The notes beneath the pieces are model-generated. The model was not told the origin of the DNA and searched no databases. It was given only the letters and a program-made list of their open reading frames with translations. A stretch of 10,089 nucleotides of DNA from Pseudonocardia autotrophica (GTDB lineage: Bacteria > Actinomycetota > Actinomycetes > Mycobacteriales > Pseudonocardiaceae), in assembly GCF_000717175.1 (NCBI RefSeq), contig NZ_JNYD01000061.1, positions 1-10,089 of the forward strand. Direction: 5' to 3'. A program made the translations under genes and the position numbers. Positions 9,954 through 10,089 of this stretch are shown piece after piece (positions within the stretch are counted from its first letter, which is position 1; each line of letters opens with the position of its first letter).

Positions 9954-10089
9954 TCAGGCCCGCGTCCCGAACACGACGACGGAGCGCAGGACGTCGCCGT
10001 GGTGCATCTTCTCGAAGGCGGTCTCGATGTCGTCGAGGCCGATCTCCTCGGAGACGAACTTCTCCAGCGGCAGCCGGCCCTGCAGGTGC
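9954..10089 (-). CDS. C-terminal end of a zinc-type alcohol dehydrogenase, probable S-(hydroxymethyl)mycothiol dehydrogenase
   Basis: Only the last 44 codons and the stop (TGA, complement of 9954-9956) are inside the window; the 5' end lies beyond 10089. The residues [20 protein letters not shown] followed by [21 protein letters not shown] match the end of class III-like zinc alcohol dehydrogenases, and particularly the mycothiol-dependent formaldehyde dehydrogenase (MscR/AdhE2 type), which oxidises S-hydroxymethyl-mycothiol, the spontaneous adduct of formaldehyde and mycothiol. The zinc-binding and NAD-binding parts are not visible, so a related zinc alcohol dehydrogenase cannot be excluded. 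It converges on purU across a shared terminator. Placement beside genes that release methyl groups from dimethylglycine and sarcosine supports a role in detoxifying formaldehyde not captured by THF. Confidence 0.78.
   Translation of the reverse strand, partial: HLQGRLPLEKFVSEEIGLDDIETAFEKMHHGDVLRSVVVFGTRA

Overview
The window comes from a very GC-rich actinobacterium. Nearly every third codon position is G or C, SD-led GTG/ATG starts are used, and the last gene fragment is a mycothiol-type (MSH) formaldehyde dehydrogenase, a cofactor system confined to Actinobacteria. The protein style fits Pseudonocardiales or a related group, but genus is inference. The region is a one-carbon catabolic island for N-methylated glycines (dimethylglycine and sarcosine, the lower part of glycine betaine/choline breakdown).

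Layout. Positions 3-6523 hold a tightly packed plus-strand operon: soxA (5' end outside the window) and soxG, the alpha and gamma subunits of heterotetrameric sarcosine oxidase; dmgO, a single-chain dimethylglycine oxidase; and fchA, a cyclodeaminase-family methenyl-THF cyclohydrolase. At 6520-6801 an apparent broken remnant of a dihydropteroate-synthase-like gene overlaps the end of fchA. A minus-strand GntR/FCD regulator (6809-7474) follows. It is separated by a 141-bp, unusually AT-rich divergent control region from a second plus-strand operon, sdaA-purU (7616-9859). A perfect 18-bp-arm palindrome (9889-9928) separates purU from the convergent C-terminal end of an S-(hydroxymethyl)mycothiol dehydrogenase (9954 to the window end).

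How the genes fit together (known chemistry plus inference from context). DmgO and SoxBDAG oxidatively demethylate dimethylglycine to sarcosine and sarcosine to glycine, loading the released carbon onto tetrahydrofolate (THF) as 5,10-methylene-THF. Glycine plus methylene-THF can become serine through GlyA (not in the window), which SdaA deaminates to pyruvate. Surplus methylene-THF can be oxidised to 10-formyl-THF (cyclohydrolase step by FchA) and cleaved by PurU to formate, regenerating THF. Formaldehyde that escapes capture would be handled by the mycothiol-dependent dehydrogenase. The GntR/FCD protein between the two operons is the obvious candidate regulator.

The most notable points are the decayed DHPS-like gene inside a folate C1 catabolic operon, the near-perfect palindrome between purU and the dehydrogenase, and a candidate operator overlapping the sdaA promoter. 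I see no CRISPR array, tRNA, rRNA, transposase or phage gene.
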